64,000 bases of DNA from Channallabes apus (taxonomy: Eukaryota; Chordata; Actinopteri; Siluriformes; Clariidae). Shown piece by piece: positions 12,310-24,016 of this stretch. The stretch spans positions 10,183,976 to 10,247,975 of the forward strand of contig CM060121.1 of assembly GCA_030522415.1 (NCBI GenBank), given 5' to 3'. The notes under the pieces were generated by a model that saw only the letters and a program-made list of their open reading frames with translations, had not been told where the DNA came from and did not search any database. Positions within the stretch are counted from its first letter, which is position 1. Each line of letters begins with the position of its first letter. Both the position numbers and the translations under genes were made by a program.

Positions 12310-12975
12310 TATTTCTGTCCTTTAGGGTCATTGGAACACTTAGTTTTGTCCAGTTGATGATTTGAGGTTATGCTGAAAAATCCTGCGGTACTCCTCCTCT
12401 TTCATTATTCCATTCACTTTGGGTAATGTTCAGATTCCAAAGCATAATGCTACAGTACTACCCACCATGCTTAACAGCTGATGCAGTGTTCTTGGGGTTG
12501 AAAGCCTCACCTTTGTTCTTCCAAACATACCTCTTTTTCCAGACGACTTTGTCTTTGTTCATGTAGTCAGCTGCAAAGTTAATCGAGTTTGAAGGTGTAT
12601 GAATTTTTGAACAGCAGCCTTTCAGTTCATACTGTAGTGATGTACTGTAAAACTCACTTCACTGTAGACAGTGACACCGTCCAGCTGCTTCCAGTCCATG
12701 GCAGGTCTAAGCCTGAGTGATTCCTGGGGTGTTCCTGACTATCTGAATCAATTTCCTCTCAGCTGAGGGTAATTGTTTGGGTCTTCTTCCAGACCATGGC
12801 ACAGTGGCTACTGTACACCTCTTACAACTTACAGTACAATTGCTTTAGCTGATCTTGGAATCTGTAGTTGCTTAGACATCGCTTCAAGTGATATTCCTGA
12901 CTTGTGTGAATCTACCATCCTGTTCCCCAGTTCTGCACTGAGCTCCTTGGCTGTGGTGATATCATGGTGAATGCA
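12310..12975 (-). pseudogene. Tc1 transposase relic with five footprint insertions
   Basis: Read on the minus strand, fragments of a Tc1-family DDE transposase appear in order. First is an N-terminal helix-turn-helix region (AKELSAELGNRMVDSHKSG, then SKQLQIPRS). Next come SGRRPK and VLHHYELKG, then the region before the second catalytic Asp (GRTKVRLSTPRT, KHGG, IMLW). Many stops and frameshifts are present. TACAGTA/TACTGTA sites lie at 12451, 12630, 12643, 12809 and 12830. Deleting the 5-bp insertions at 12630 and 12643 restores VLHHYELKGCC in one frame. Non-functional. Confidence 0.8.
12630..12649. other. Two frame-breaking transposon footprints
   Basis: TACTGTA at 12630-12636 and again at 12643-12649. 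On the minus strand each adds 5 bp (CAGTA) after a TA within transposase codons. Without them the codons read V-L-H-H-Y-E-L-K-G, the expected family order. With them the frame is lost. Confidence 0.75.
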
Positions 12976-15480
12976 TGTACAGTAAACATTTTGGCATCTT
13001 TTTGATAAATTTACTAAAAAGATTAACTAACAAATAAAAATGAATAAATTGTGAAATAAATGGTGCAACATTAAAAGCAAGTATAAATGGGCTTCTTACA
13101 CTTACAGTACATGTGCAATGACATGAATATGTATGAAGCCCATTTAAAACAGTAATGTGAGCAGTAGCATAGCCTATGTTGCATATGCTGATTTTGAACG
13201 CTCAATTATAAAGCAAAAATGTGATAATGTGACAAATAACACTTATCGCAATTAAGGATGCTCCAATTTATCGTCTTGTTAACTGGCATCGGCCTGTCGG
13301 CAAATAATTTGGCATTCGCTGATGATGATGGGCAACTATTTCTGCTGTATCGCACTAATTTTGCGCTAGTTATATGCTGTGTTGGTTAAATGTGGTCTGA
13401 CTGGTCATGAGCTAATGTAAGCTAATGCGATCAACAGTAGCGTACCCAGCTGCAGCTTTAGGAACGGTTCCATAGCTGATACTATAAGCTGGTTCCACCC
13501 AAAACAGTCCCGTTTCAACATTCTAACATGACGTGGTGTATAAAGTGAGGAAAAGCTAGAAGCCTGTACTTAGCAATAGCGTGCCAGACTCGATACATAG
13601 GGATTTCCACACTATACCTTTTCTCTGACACACAAGTCCAGGATCCATGACACTATATTTCCTACAGTATGTCATACATGACTGTAATATAGAATACTAC
13701 AATCATCCCTTACAAGGTTGGAGGAAAATGTTCATAAGTCCATAGCAGACTTCTTCTGTGCTATATACTGTACAATAAACTTGTTTACTACAGTATAACA
13801 AAAAGAGGGGTACTACCATATGCTTTTATTTGGCATTACCATACTGTCTATCCACATTAATAAGCTTATGATTATAACAATATATACACAATAACTTATT
13901 CTGTATGAAATACACAAGAGCTGTAACCAAACCAAAAATCATCAGGTATCAGCCATTTTAAATTGAAAGATTTGTATCGATATCGTCTCAGAATTACACA
14001 ATCAGCAAATCTTTAGTCATCTATAAACAACCCAATGACAATTTGCTGATTGTGTGGTATTTAATAATTAATTAATGACTGATTTACAAATTAAAAACCC
14101 CACCATACCCTGCATTCTAATAACTGTCATAGTAGACACAACTCAATGGAAATACATGACCTCAAGTTTGACCTTTACATTTTCCATCACACAGAAGGAT
14201 AGCTGTAGTCCACATACAGTACATGCACTGGTTGAGATTTGATTATCTTATCATAATCAGTGTTTGTATTCGTTGACTTTCCCAATTGTACTAGGGTACT
14301 CAGTAATAATAGGTAATTATAGGTTAAATGTTTTAATAATAAAAAGGCCAACAAACTACAGCTTACTATAGTATTTTAATTGCCATTTGAAACCTGTTAA
14401 ATCCTATCAAAATCCAAGAATGGATAAAAATCCCAGAATTTAAGGTTGTCAGTGCAACAGTAAGTAGAGTACTGTAGATGTTCACACTGAATTAGGGAGT
14501 GGACAAGCAGTGAAGCCAAAACCACACTTCCTATCACATTACCACAGGACAGTTCACATCACCACATGAACATGCTAGTAAGAATAATATAATCTCTTGT
14601 ACAGTGTAATATGTGACTGATGACTGAAAGTATCAGAAAGAGATATAGTGCTTAAACACTTAAACAACAAAACGGTCTGATTCTGAAGTGTGTCACGGCT
14701 GGAAATAGTCTAACATGTGGATTGTAACATCAGAGCAAAGGCTGTGACATTAGACAGCTGCTCCATAGTTTATCATTCCATGGAATGTTGGCTATCATTT
14801 AGACTCCCCCAAGACTAAAATGTAAAGTGTTACCTGCTTGAACAATGGTAACAGACAGAGACAAGGACACATCTGGATGTGAACGTTTACAGTCCGGTAC
14901 ATGCTGGGCAGGAGATCTGGTACAGTGCATGTGATGAAGGTCCTTCACAGAATGTTGCAACAAAACTCACACTTAGGTTTAAAAATACATGGCTGCTGAT
15001 CAAAGCGAAACCCCTGTCAAAAAGTTTTTAACATGCACACATTCACACACACACACACGCACACAGAGGAGGTGGTAAAGAAAGGTAAAATTACAAAGAA
15101 TGCCAGGATGAAGAATTGCTGCCAGCAATGTAACCTGCGCACAGTAATTACAAGGCCAGGCGTGAAGGTGCAGACAGAGAGCTGGATGTAGATGGGTAAA
15201 AAAAACAGAGCAGTGGAATCCAACACACCCCCTCTGTCCCAAACATACACACATACAGTACACAGTTAGGCATCCCAACCCCAATGCCCCCCCGCCTTTT
15301 AGTTACAGCAAAAAGCCTACAACTACTCAAACAGAAAAACAGATCTCATCTTATTGGATATGGGAACGACCTTAGTTATAGCCAACAAGCACGAGTTTAC
15401 ATGTTCTTCACACTATCTGTTCCTCTATTCCGCAGAGGACCAGCATTTGTAATGCAGCAGTTCAGGCAATGTAGCAGCAT
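12976..15480. other. Unannotated intron-like sequence
   Basis: No gene recognised. Part of it (about 13256-13350, gatgctccaatttatcg) resembles the end of a decayed DNA transposon, but I could not define its borders. TACAGTA/TACTGTA sites occur near 12974, 13101, 13663, 13765, 13788, 14214 and 14467. Confidence 0.45.
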
Positions 15481-15552
15481 GAAGCAAGAGCAGGAGAGAG
15501 AAAGAACATGGAAGCTGGAGGGGGGAAAATGTACAAGAGACTGCAAACTCAC

Positions 15553-15650
15553 CCGTCTGCTCAGGCTCTGTCCTCCAGTGTGAAACAGTCAGTGGCACTC
15601 AGCCTCGCACAGGCTCCGCCCACTAGCCAGCTTATGTGGGCTGTTCTCTC
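15553..15650 (-). promoter_or_regulatory. Candidate alternative first exon/promoter with splice donor
   Basis: On the minus strand a comparatively GC-rich stretch contains gggcggagcc (Sp1-like). It runs into agcctgagcagacgg followed by gtgagtttg, a strong consensus 5' splice site with the intron starting at 15552. There is no ATG-led conserved peptide, so it would be a non-coding first exon. It lies inside the presumed septin-9 intron on the correct strand. Mammalian SEPT9 has downstream alternative starts, so this is plausible, but it rests on motif quality alone. Confidence 0.3.
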
Positions 15651-15659
15651 TCATACACA

Positions 15660-15735
15660 CGAGTACTTGCACACACATACATACACACACACACACACCA
15701 CTCCCCTCTCCACTTCCACAGGATAAGGGGGGGGG
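15660..15735. repeat. CA-rich tract and poly-G run
   Basis: A short imperfect (CA)n tract is followed by a run of about ten G near 15728-15738. Confidence 0.7.
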
Positions 15736-15981
15736 GGGAAAGCTAGGATAGGGAGGAAGATACTGTAGACGTGCTTATGTAAACACAGAGTGTATCCAAG
15801 TTAAAATTGAAAGCAAACAGTCAGATCTCAGAGATTTCCTAAAATCACAAAAGGTATCCACAAGAAATGAAAACTCAACACACACATTTGGGATGCAACC
15901 AAAAAAAAAAAACTGACTAGGACCAGAACTCAAAACATGGGCAGGACAAATAATGACAGACCCTGAAACCTAAAATGAATG

Positions 15982-15988
<7 letters not shown>

Positions 15989-16020
<32 letters not shown>

Positions 16021-16036
16021 AAGAAGAAGAAGAAGA
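15989..16036. repeat. (AAT)n-(AAG)n compound microsatellite
   Basis: An AAT tract passes directly into an AAG tract, visible in the sequence. Confidence 0.9.
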
Positions 16037-16674
16037 ATTCACATCATTATTTTGTCCTTATTTTATCCTCTTATTTGGTCACTTGCCAATTCCCCCCCGA
16101 AAAGCTAGGGCTCTATTTTCACATGACAACTATTAACTCCAGAGGATGAAGGCGAACACATGCTTCCTTTGAGACACATCAATCTAACCAAGTGCATTTT
16201 TTCCAAACTGCTGATCCTGCTGCATCATTGGGCAATGAAACACAATTGCAAGAAAGCATTATCTGTCCCTAATGATGATCTGTCCCTAATGTTCATGATG
16301 CATTTGTCTTCTCTGGCTGAATATAATCTTAAATCAAGCTACTGTATAGGTACATACTGTACTGTATGCATGATGGGGAATATAGTCCTATTACAAACAT
16401 ACTGAATATGAAGCTGTTTTGGTCGGATTGAACCTTTGACAAGTACTGTATGGTGTTATTGTTGCATTAAGCACTAGTTTAAAAGAACCCAAACTACTTA
16501 ATTTAAAAAGTAAATAAATAAAATATATGGTAGATGCATTCAATACAGTTGAGTTCATATATCTTATTTTACTAACATGACATGGCTGTCTATCAGTCTT
16601 ACCATTCAATGACATTGAAAAAAATGGATAAATTAAAGCACTGACCTACTTACAATAAACTATGTACAATAAAG
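16037..16674. other. Unannotated intron-like sequence
   Basis: No gene. It contains TACTGTA at 16340-16346, a stacked TACTGTACTGTA at 16355-16366, and another site near 16444. Confidence 0.5.
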
Positions 16675-16675
16675 A

Positions 16676-16723
<48 letters not shown>
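16675..16723. repeat. (CA)n microsatellite
   Basis: Pure dinucleotide tract of more than 20 units. Confidence 0.95.
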
Positions 16724-16724
<1 letters not shown>

Positions 16725-17108
16725 GAGATAGAGGAACTATGGAACTCCAGGCATCATAAAACACAGGCCACAACACTCTTAGCCAACTTCCTCTCTACCA
16801 AAGGAACTGAGGTTTCCAAGGAACTTCAGGTGTTTTGATGGGTTTTACTGTGGCAGTGAGGGACAGTTTTCTGGTATTCAGCTGTTTTCATTTGCCTTTG
16901 CTTCTCTATTCCTGCTCATTTACACTGTAAACTACTAAACTTAAATGCAAATTAAACAGTTATTAAGTTTGATAAGAACAGATTTATGTATTAATCTTCA
17001 GTATGAGTTTAATAAAAAATACATTTGGTATTCATATCCTACACTTACTTGTATGTATATACTGTATTTCCAACATTAAGATGATTAACTAATTTAAACT
17101 TCAAAAGA

Positions 17109-17472
17109 GCGGCACGGTGGTGTAGTGGTTAGCACTGTCGCCTTACACCTCCAGGGTCTGGGTTCGATTCCCCGGCCAGGCTCGATTCCCGTCTCTGTGT
17201 GCATGGAGTTTGCATGTTCTCCCCGTGCTTGGTGGGTTTCCTCCAGGTACTCCGGTTTCCTCCCACAGTCCAAAGATATGCAGGTTAGGCTAATTGGCGT
17301 TCCTAAATTGCCCGTAGTGTGTGTGTGAGTGTGTGTAAGTGTGTGTGCCCTGCGATGGATTGGCACCCTGTCCAGGGTGTACCCCGCCTAGTGCCCGAAG
17401 TCTCCTGGGATAGGCTCCAGGTCCCCCGCGACCCTGAACACAGGATTACGCGGTATAGAAAATGAATGAATG
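17109..17472 (+). mobile_element. SINE-A, full-length copy with target duplication
   Basis: Sense-strand copy, the clearest for reading the structure. The tRNA-like head gcggcacggtggtgtagtgg is followed by the B box ggttcgattcc at about 17162, the body, a GT-rich segment, and a gaaaatgaatgaatgaa tail. It is flanked by the 12-bp duplication AACTTCAAAAGA (17097-17108 and 17473-17484). Near-identity to the other copies implies recent activity. Confidence 0.93.
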
Positions 17473-17700
17473 AACTTCAAAAGAATGTCACTAGACTTTT
17501 ATTTAATTATTATACATACTGTCAAGTTTAATTTGATTATGTGACTGACAATTGAAGGATGTCTCAAACTGCAACACTGCGTCGCTTCCTAACTTTTCCA
17601 ACACCACTTTGGGGAGGGGCAGCTGGCACAGTCTGGCCATCAATCTGGTCGAAACACTTTGGTTTGATTAATTTTAAAAAAGCAGTGTGTTTGATGTGTG

Positions 17701-17732
17701 TCACACACACACACACACAAACACACACACTC
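17701..17732. repeat. (CA)n microsatellite
   Basis: Short imperfect CA tract immediately upstream of the LINE region. Confidence 0.85.
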
Positions 17733-17940
17733 GCTCCGCGACCGGCAGTATTCTGCACGGACTGTGTTCACACATGTCGGTGCAGATTGTTTACTTTCTG
17801 ATTCGAGTGTGTGTTTATAGGACGCGGGTTAAATTTGTGTTTTTCCCTTGCTCCCCTTCTGTGAGAGTCCTTAAACTAATTCGCGTGGTTATCCTGCCTA
17901 CTCGCTTGCTTCCGCGTTTGGATTTACCATCCGACTCGCT

Positions 17941-19740
17941 CCCTGGTATAACGATCACACACGCACTTTAAAACAGACCGCTCGGAAATTAGAGCGTAAA
18001 TGGCATCAAACTAAATTGTTAGTATTTCAAATAGCATGGAAAGAGAACATCCTGAACTATAGGAAAGCTCTTAGTGTAGCTAGATCAACGTATCTCTCCA
18101 CTCTTATAGAAGAAAATAAAAATAATCCTAGATTTTTATTTAATACCGTAGCCAAATTAACCAGAAATAAGACCACTACAAAAATCTCCACAACAACATC
18201 ATGCAATAGTGAGGACTTCATGAACTTTTTTAATAATAAAATTGTAAATATCAGGCATAAAATTGAGGCTTTGAAACGGAACAATGTAACTGATACAGAT
18301 GTTAGCCTAGCCATGTCAGATTCAAACCTAGAATACTTTACTCCTCTTGAAGAGAATGAACTAATTTCACTCATCTCTTCTGCAAATTCATCAACCTGTA
18401 TATTAGATCCTATACCGACACATTTTCTTAAACAGATAGTAACAGTAATAACAGAACCGCTGTTGAGAATAAGTAATTCCTCACTCAGCATTGGTTATGT
18501 TCCAAAATCTTTTAAATTAGCAGTTATCAAACCAATAATTAAGAAACCTGACCTCGACCCCTGTCAGCTGTCCAATTACAGGCCAATATCAAACCTCCCC
18601 TTTATCTCTAAGATTCTGGAAAAGATACAGTAGTAGCGGAGCAGCTATGCTCATATCTACATAGAAATGGCATACATGAACTGTATCAGTCAGGATTTAG
18701 GCCTCATCACAGCACAGAAACAGCACTCGTTAAAGTAGTAAATGACCTCCTATTGGCCTCTGATCAGGGTTGTGTAACTATGCTTATATTACTCGACCTC
18801 AGTGCAGCTTTTGACACCATTAATCATACTATTCTTCTTCACAGATTAGAAAATGTAGTAGGAATTAAGGCTATAGCTCTCTCCTGGCTCAGATCCTATT
18901 TGACCGATAGTTATCAGTATGTAGACTTAAATGGTGATTATTCTGCATGTTCTCTAGTGGAGTTTGGCGTTCCGCAGGGTTCAGTTTTAGGCCCACTGCT
19001 TTTCTCCCTTTACATGCTTCCTCTGGGCAACATAATCCGTAAGCATGGTATTAGTTTTCATTGTTATGCTGACGACACACAGCTATACGTCTCAACAAAA
19101 CCTGATGAGAAAAACCAGCTTACTAAAGTTGAGCAATGTGTGCAGGACATAAGAAATTGGATGCTAATTAACTTCCTTCTGCTTAATCCGGATAAGACAG
19201 AAGTTCTAGTCATAGGACCGCATACAGCTAGAAGTAAAATCTTAGATCACACCGTAACTTTAGATGGCCTTTCTGTTCCATCAAGTGCAACAGTAAAAGA
19301 CCTCGGCGTGATTATAGATTCCAGCCTTTTATTTGAAGCTCATGTAGATAGTATCACCAGGATAGCATTCTTTCACCTCAGAAATATTGCCAAGATAAGA
19401 AATATATTGTCGCTAAACGATGCAGAAAAACTAGTTTATGCTTTTATCACTTCTAGGTTGGACTATTGTAATGCCTTACTGTCTGGTTGTTCAGTTAGGT
19501 GCATAAACAAGCTTCAGCTAGTCCAGAATGTAGCAACGTGAGTCCTCACTAGAACCAGAAGATATGAGCACATCACCCCTATCCTATCTTCACTACATTG
19601 GCTCCCTGTGAAATTTCGCATTGATTTTAAAATACTACTCTTGACATATAAAGCATTAAATGGTCTCGCGCCGCAGTATCTGAGCGAACTGCTAGCGTCT
19701 TACGATGGTTCTGGCCTCGACTGGTGTTGTCAGCTGTTTC
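17941..19740 (+). pseudogene. LINE reverse transcriptase, frameshifted
   Basis: Linker region starts PWYNDHTRTLKQTARKLERK. RT domain motifs follow: [33 protein letters not shown] (first catalytic Asp region), [18 protein letters not shown], and the catalytic [10 protein letters not shown] at about 19060-19090. A C-terminal thumb-like region follows. Two lesions are clear. A CAGTA insertion at 18628-18632 shifts the frame, and removing it continues the protein as [17 protein letters not shown] near 19540 replaces an Arg codon before VLTRTRRYEH. The C-terminal end is also decayed. No active product is expected. Confidence 0.88.
18626..18632 (+). other. Frame-breaking transposon footprint in the LINE ORF
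   Basis: TACAGTA where the LINE reading frame requires only TA: aag-ata-gta-gcg (K-I-V-A). The exact 5-bp surplus is the clearest single piece of evidence in the window that TACAGTA arises by insertion. Confidence 0.85.
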
Positions 19741-20163
19741 TCTGAGGACTTGACAATTCGATAGTTCAGGACTGGAACTTTCTACAAGTCTATCTGAGTC
19801 TCCAATAACTACTGGACTCCATTTTACATCAACTTTTATAACATCAATTAACATCAACTATTATAGCTGAACACTTAACACTGTATAAATGAAGATAATT
19901 TCCTGCTATCTGTTTCACCCAGATGAGGATGGGTTCCCTGTTGAGTCTGGTTCCTCTCAAGGTTTCTTAATATTACCATCTCAGGGAGTTTTTCCTTGCC
20001 ACTGTCGCCCTCGGGCTTGCTCACCAGGGACTATCTGAACATTTTTGATTCATACCCATTCACATTCCATACAAACTTAAATCATTCTTTTGATTGTGTA
20101 AAGCTGTTTTGAGACAATGTCAATTGTTAAAAGCGCTATACAAATAAAACTGAATTGAATTGA

Positions 20164-20372
20164 ATATGGTTATCACGCATGCCATTATCACGATAACGAT
20201 ATTTTTTCCATATATCGTGCAGCCCTAATTTATGAATACACATATAATTTCCATGTGATTCACAAATGTATTTATTAATTAGGGATCACCAGGGACAACC
20301 CAATAAGATATTATCATGTATTAAATTGTATTGTGTCTCTGTAAGTATCATGATTTTATAAATATCCCAACT
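20164..20372. mobile_element. DNA-transposon fragments beside the LINE
   Basis: The stretch 20164-20228 ends in atatatcgtgcagccctaa, resembling the terminus of fish hAT-like elements. The stretch 20281-20372 (gggatcaccagggacaaccc, then tttataaatatcccaa) is matched by 63888-64000, so it is a dispersed repeat. Confidence 0.45.
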
Positions 20373-21466
20373 GGATTTTTTTTTTTTCAAAATTTTGTTA
20401 GAGTTCTGAACAAATTTAGAAAATAATTAGCTCTTTCCATGCAGGAAATCCATTAATCCATCAATCTATTTCCAAGGCATTTTTTTCATGTTCTAATAAT
20501 ATACAGTACAGTATATATAAATATATATAAAACTATATACAGGTACCTAATATATAGCTAATATATAACTACAGACTGTAGTTAGAATAACTCTCACTTC
20601 TTCATATGTAAATGTACTTTTTGCCATTTCAGCTGGGTAAACTTGGGGTTTTTTGGGATCTTGAGAACATAAACAAATGTAAATTATGTTGTTGCATGCA
20701 CATACCTTATAATTTACAGGTGATTGTGATTCATCACCATCTGCAAACGAGTACAAATAACTTTTGTAAGCCAGTGGAAATGCTTTGCTCAGTTTGTCTC
20801 ATACGCAGAAAAGATATCATCTTTCTTACTTGTTATTAATATTAGCCTTCCATGTTCTTAATATTAGGTAAATTTGAAGTAAGGGAGAAATTGTGAAAAA
20901 AATCTCATTCTCTCTGATTTACCCCTTTTGAAAAGAGTGAAGAAGATAAGTCCTCAAGTTTGTGGTTAGGAATACTCAGAGATCTACTTTACTGGATGAG
21001 TGAGTCCTCGAGCTCCCCTACCCCCTGTCTGTTCATTTCCGTCCATTTACAGCTGCTCAAGCTTTTCCAGCTGTGTACTTCAGTAGATTAAAGGGGAAAA
21101 AACAGACTCACAAACAGTCCTTCACTTGCATTCAGTGTAGTGTAACAGTAACATAGAAAATGTGTGTTTACAATTAACACATGCACAAATCAGGCACAAA
21201 AAAATGACCACTGTCTGAAATTTCTTGTTTCTAAATCTATTCAAAATTTTAAATAACCATTCGTGCACTCTCAGACACAACCCCAGACTCACACAAAAAC
21301 TAAGACTAAACAAGAAAGACTAAACAAAAGTCCAGAAACTGGAACTGCAAGGAACCAAAACTACCACCTAATATGAAATTGTTAGCTTGCCATTTTTACA
21401 GTTTTCTAAATAACTATCACATGATTATCAAGCATTAATTCCCACAATTTTGAATTATTTAAATAT
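20373..21466. other. Unannotated intron-like sequence
   Basis: No gene recognised. It contains a stacked TACAGTACAGTA at 20502-20513 in an AT-rich tract. Confidence 0.5.
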
Positions 21467-21942
21467 TCTCACCCTCTTTACCGCTTTATCCTGTATTCAA
21501 GATTGTGGGGGGGGCCTTGAGCCTATCCCAGGATGCTTAGGGCATGAGGCGGGGTACACCCTGGACATTCACACACTACGGGCAAATTTGGGACACCAAT
21601 TAGCCTTTGGACTGTGGGATTAAACCGGAGCAGCCGGAGGAAACCCACCAAACACGGGGAGAACATGCACACAGAGGGAATCGAACCCGACCCTGAAGGC
21701 CAGGAGTAGCTCAGTGGTTAAGGCATTGGACTATGGTTCGGAAGATCCCAGGTTCAAATCCCACAACCACCAAGTTGCCACTGTTGGGCCCTTGAGTAAG
21801 GCCCTTAACCCTCAACTGCTCAGATGTACAGTATAATGAGATAAAAATGTAAGTCGCTCTGGATTAGAGCATCTGCCAAATGACTAAATGTAAAATGTAA
21901 GTTGCAAGGTGACTGTGCTAACCACTACACCAACATGCCGCC
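21467..21942 (-). mobile_element. Old SINE-A copy split by a second SINE
   Basis: A diverged minus-strand SINE-A (ctttatcctgtattca, ggcggggtacaccctgga, ggaggaaacccaccaaacac) is interrupted at about 21700-21900 by SINE-B. The tRNA-like end resumes at 21901 (gctaaccactacacca). Divergence from the five young SINE-A copies shows it is older. Confidence 0.8.
21700..21900 (+). mobile_element. SINE-B, tRNA-derived, nested in SINE-A
   Basis: Head caggagtagctcagtggtta (A box) and caggttcaaatccc (B box). The body is ttgggcccttgagtaaggcc and the tail gtaagtcgctctggattaga followed by gcatctgccaaatgac and aatgtaa repeats, the common tail of fish tRNA SINEs. A TACAGTA at 21827-21833 adds CAGTA to the usual gatgtataatgagata segment. 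No clean target duplication seen. Confidence 0.78.
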
Positions 21943-23009
21943 ATATTTAAATATTATGTTTCAAATTCACAACGCAATATAATATAATTAAAAAAAAAAA
22001 GCCTATAACTTCAAATAAGTTCAAAAATTTACCTTTCACTGTGTTCCAACCCTACAATCAGCCAGTTGGATAAAGCGATGCTACTGTTCAGTGCTGGACA
22101 AAGTACGCTAATCTTGTACTTGAGCAAAAGTAGAGATGCCCCAGACAAAATATTACTCAAGTAAAACTTGAAATCATCAGTTCACATTTCCACTTGAGAA
22201 AAAGTTCAAAATGCTCACCTCCAATTTTACCTCAGTATCAAAACTGCTGATCTTGTATTAGCTTAGAGTAGCCTTTAATTCACAGTGAAAGAATCACCTC
22301 AACATCTGATTTCAAACACCTGCTACGCGTTGTATGAAGGGAAGGCAAATCACACAATTATGTACAGTCTGCAAAAAACGTGTGTGAAAACTATACTTAA
22401 ATACAGGAATAAAATGTAAACTACTTATTTGTCTTTCACCTCTGCTATTATTCAGTTTGCTAGCAAGTTCTTACGATACTGTATCTGCAATGTGGGTTCA
22501 AGGAATTCAAACAAGGTGCCACATGTGGATATTGGGAAATACTCAGTATCAGGATTAGTCAGAAAGAGACTTAGCTTTGTGATTTTTTGTTTTTGATTTA
22601 TTTCCCTGTGAAAATTTCTTGGAATTACATCACCTGTGAAAATGGCTTAAAGCGAGGTCAGAACAGTATGGGGGGGATGTGGCAATAACTCCTAGTCGAG
22701 GCCCTGTAATGTACTGTACAAGTGGTGTCAATTGACCCGTATTTTCAAGGATCAGACGCTCAGTGGGCTCTGAGCCACCTCAGTCATTCATTCATGATAT
22801 CGTCATATACAACCGTCTTTAAAATGTTTTATTATTCAAACTTTTTATAGCAGCTAAGTATCTTATTACTGTACTGATTACCTTCATTAATGATAACTTC
22901 ATTAAATATCACAAGTCCTGATTTGACCTGAACACACCTTGTATGTAACATAAATGATTTTCCTTAAATTAAGAAATTTCAACCATATAAACTCACTCTC
23001 ACTTACTCA
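21943..23009. other. Unannotated sequence with a hAT-end relic
   Basis: At about 22091-22215 the phrases cagtgctggacaaagtacgc and gtacttgagcaaaagtagag resemble the terminus of a fish hAT element (low confidence). No gene. TACTGTA sites occur at about 22477, 22709 and 22867. Confidence 0.4.
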
Positions 23010-23335
23010 TCTTATATACAGTACAGCTTTATCCTGTATTCAGGGTCGTGGGGGCCTGGAGCCTATCCCAAGAGACTTAGGGCATGAGGCGGGTTACACC
23101 CTGGTCAGGGTGCCAATCCATTGCAGGGCACACGCACACACACTCACACACTACGGGCAATTTTGGAACACCAATCAACCTAACCAACATGTCTTTGGAC
23201 TGTGGGAGGAAACCCGAAGTAACCGGAACATGGGGAGAACATACAAAGTCCATGCACACAGAGACAGGAATCGAGTCTGGTCGGGAATCGAACCCGGGCC
23301 CTGGAGGTGCAAGACGACAGTGCTAACCACTATGT
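23010..23335 (-). mobile_element. Old SINE-A copy carrying a footprint
   Basis: Diverged minus-strand SINE-A. Against other copies (tctataccgctttatcc) it reads ttatatacagtacagctttatcc, a 5-bp CAGTA surplus at 23027-23033. Its tRNA-like head is degraded at 23290-23335. Confidence 0.82.
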
Positions 23336-23883
23336 ATGTAAGTGTGAGGTGATGGGACATTATACAAGTACAGTAGTTCTGGTAGAGCTACAGTAAGATG
23401 ATGCATCTCAGGGTACTACAGGGCTATTGTTCAGTGTTCATCATAAACAAAAGCATATATATTTTCACAGCCATTTCCTACAAGACTTGCTGGTGTATAA
23501 CATTTATGGTGCATATGAATATGACTCATGAATCTTCCAAGGACTAGTGCCAACATAACAGTCAAGTGTTGCCATAATCTCTCTTTCACTCTCTTTCTCT
23601 CACACACTCACACATACACACACACATACAAATCACAAGCTGACGTGTCACAGCCCTCACAGCTGTGTTAGAAATGTGTTACACAGACTAACAGCCCTCA
23701 CACACAAAAGGGCTGCACAAAAATCTTGTTTATTATCATTATCGCAATTCTGCCTCATGCTATATTTTTCTCCTAGAAGTCTGCAACATGAAAATGAGTA
23801 TGCAAAAGTTAAATAATTTATAGAAGTTTATAGAAGTATGTTTTCGGTCAGGGTCTTGATTAAACTGAGAACATTGTCTCCAA
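23336..23883. other. Unannotated sequence
   Basis: No gene recognised. Two TACAGTA sites near 23369 and 23391 and a CA-rich tract around 23600-23627. Confidence 0.5.
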
Positions 23884-24016
23884 TAGGGGTGGGTGATATA
23901 ACCAAAATCTTCTATCACGGTAGAAGCAATTTTCTACCTCGATAACGATATATACCACAATATAGCAATTTGTATCTAAAAATGCATAAAAAAAAATAAT
24001 TTTTTTGTAATTTTAT

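Larger units (their letters stand above)
17925..20163 (+). mobile_element. 5'-truncated L2/CR1-type LINE
   Basis: Non-LTR retrotransposon beginning inside its reverse-transcriptase ORF and ending with a typical fish 3'UTR (cagatgaggatgggttccct, then ctcagggagtttttccttgc). The 3' end is gctatacaaataaaa with a (TGAAT)n tail at about 20145-20163. The 5' truncation near 17925 is typical of incomplete target-primed reverse transcription. Short pieces of the same 3' region occur at 6291-6340, 25405-25470 and 43520-43635. Confidence 0.88.

Noticed and set aside
21700..21780. Possible tRNA gene (A and B boxes present)
   Set aside because: The head is fused to a SINE body and tail and cannot fold with a proper acceptor stem. 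The same applies to the heads of SINE-A, SINE-C and the tRNA-Gly-type SINE.
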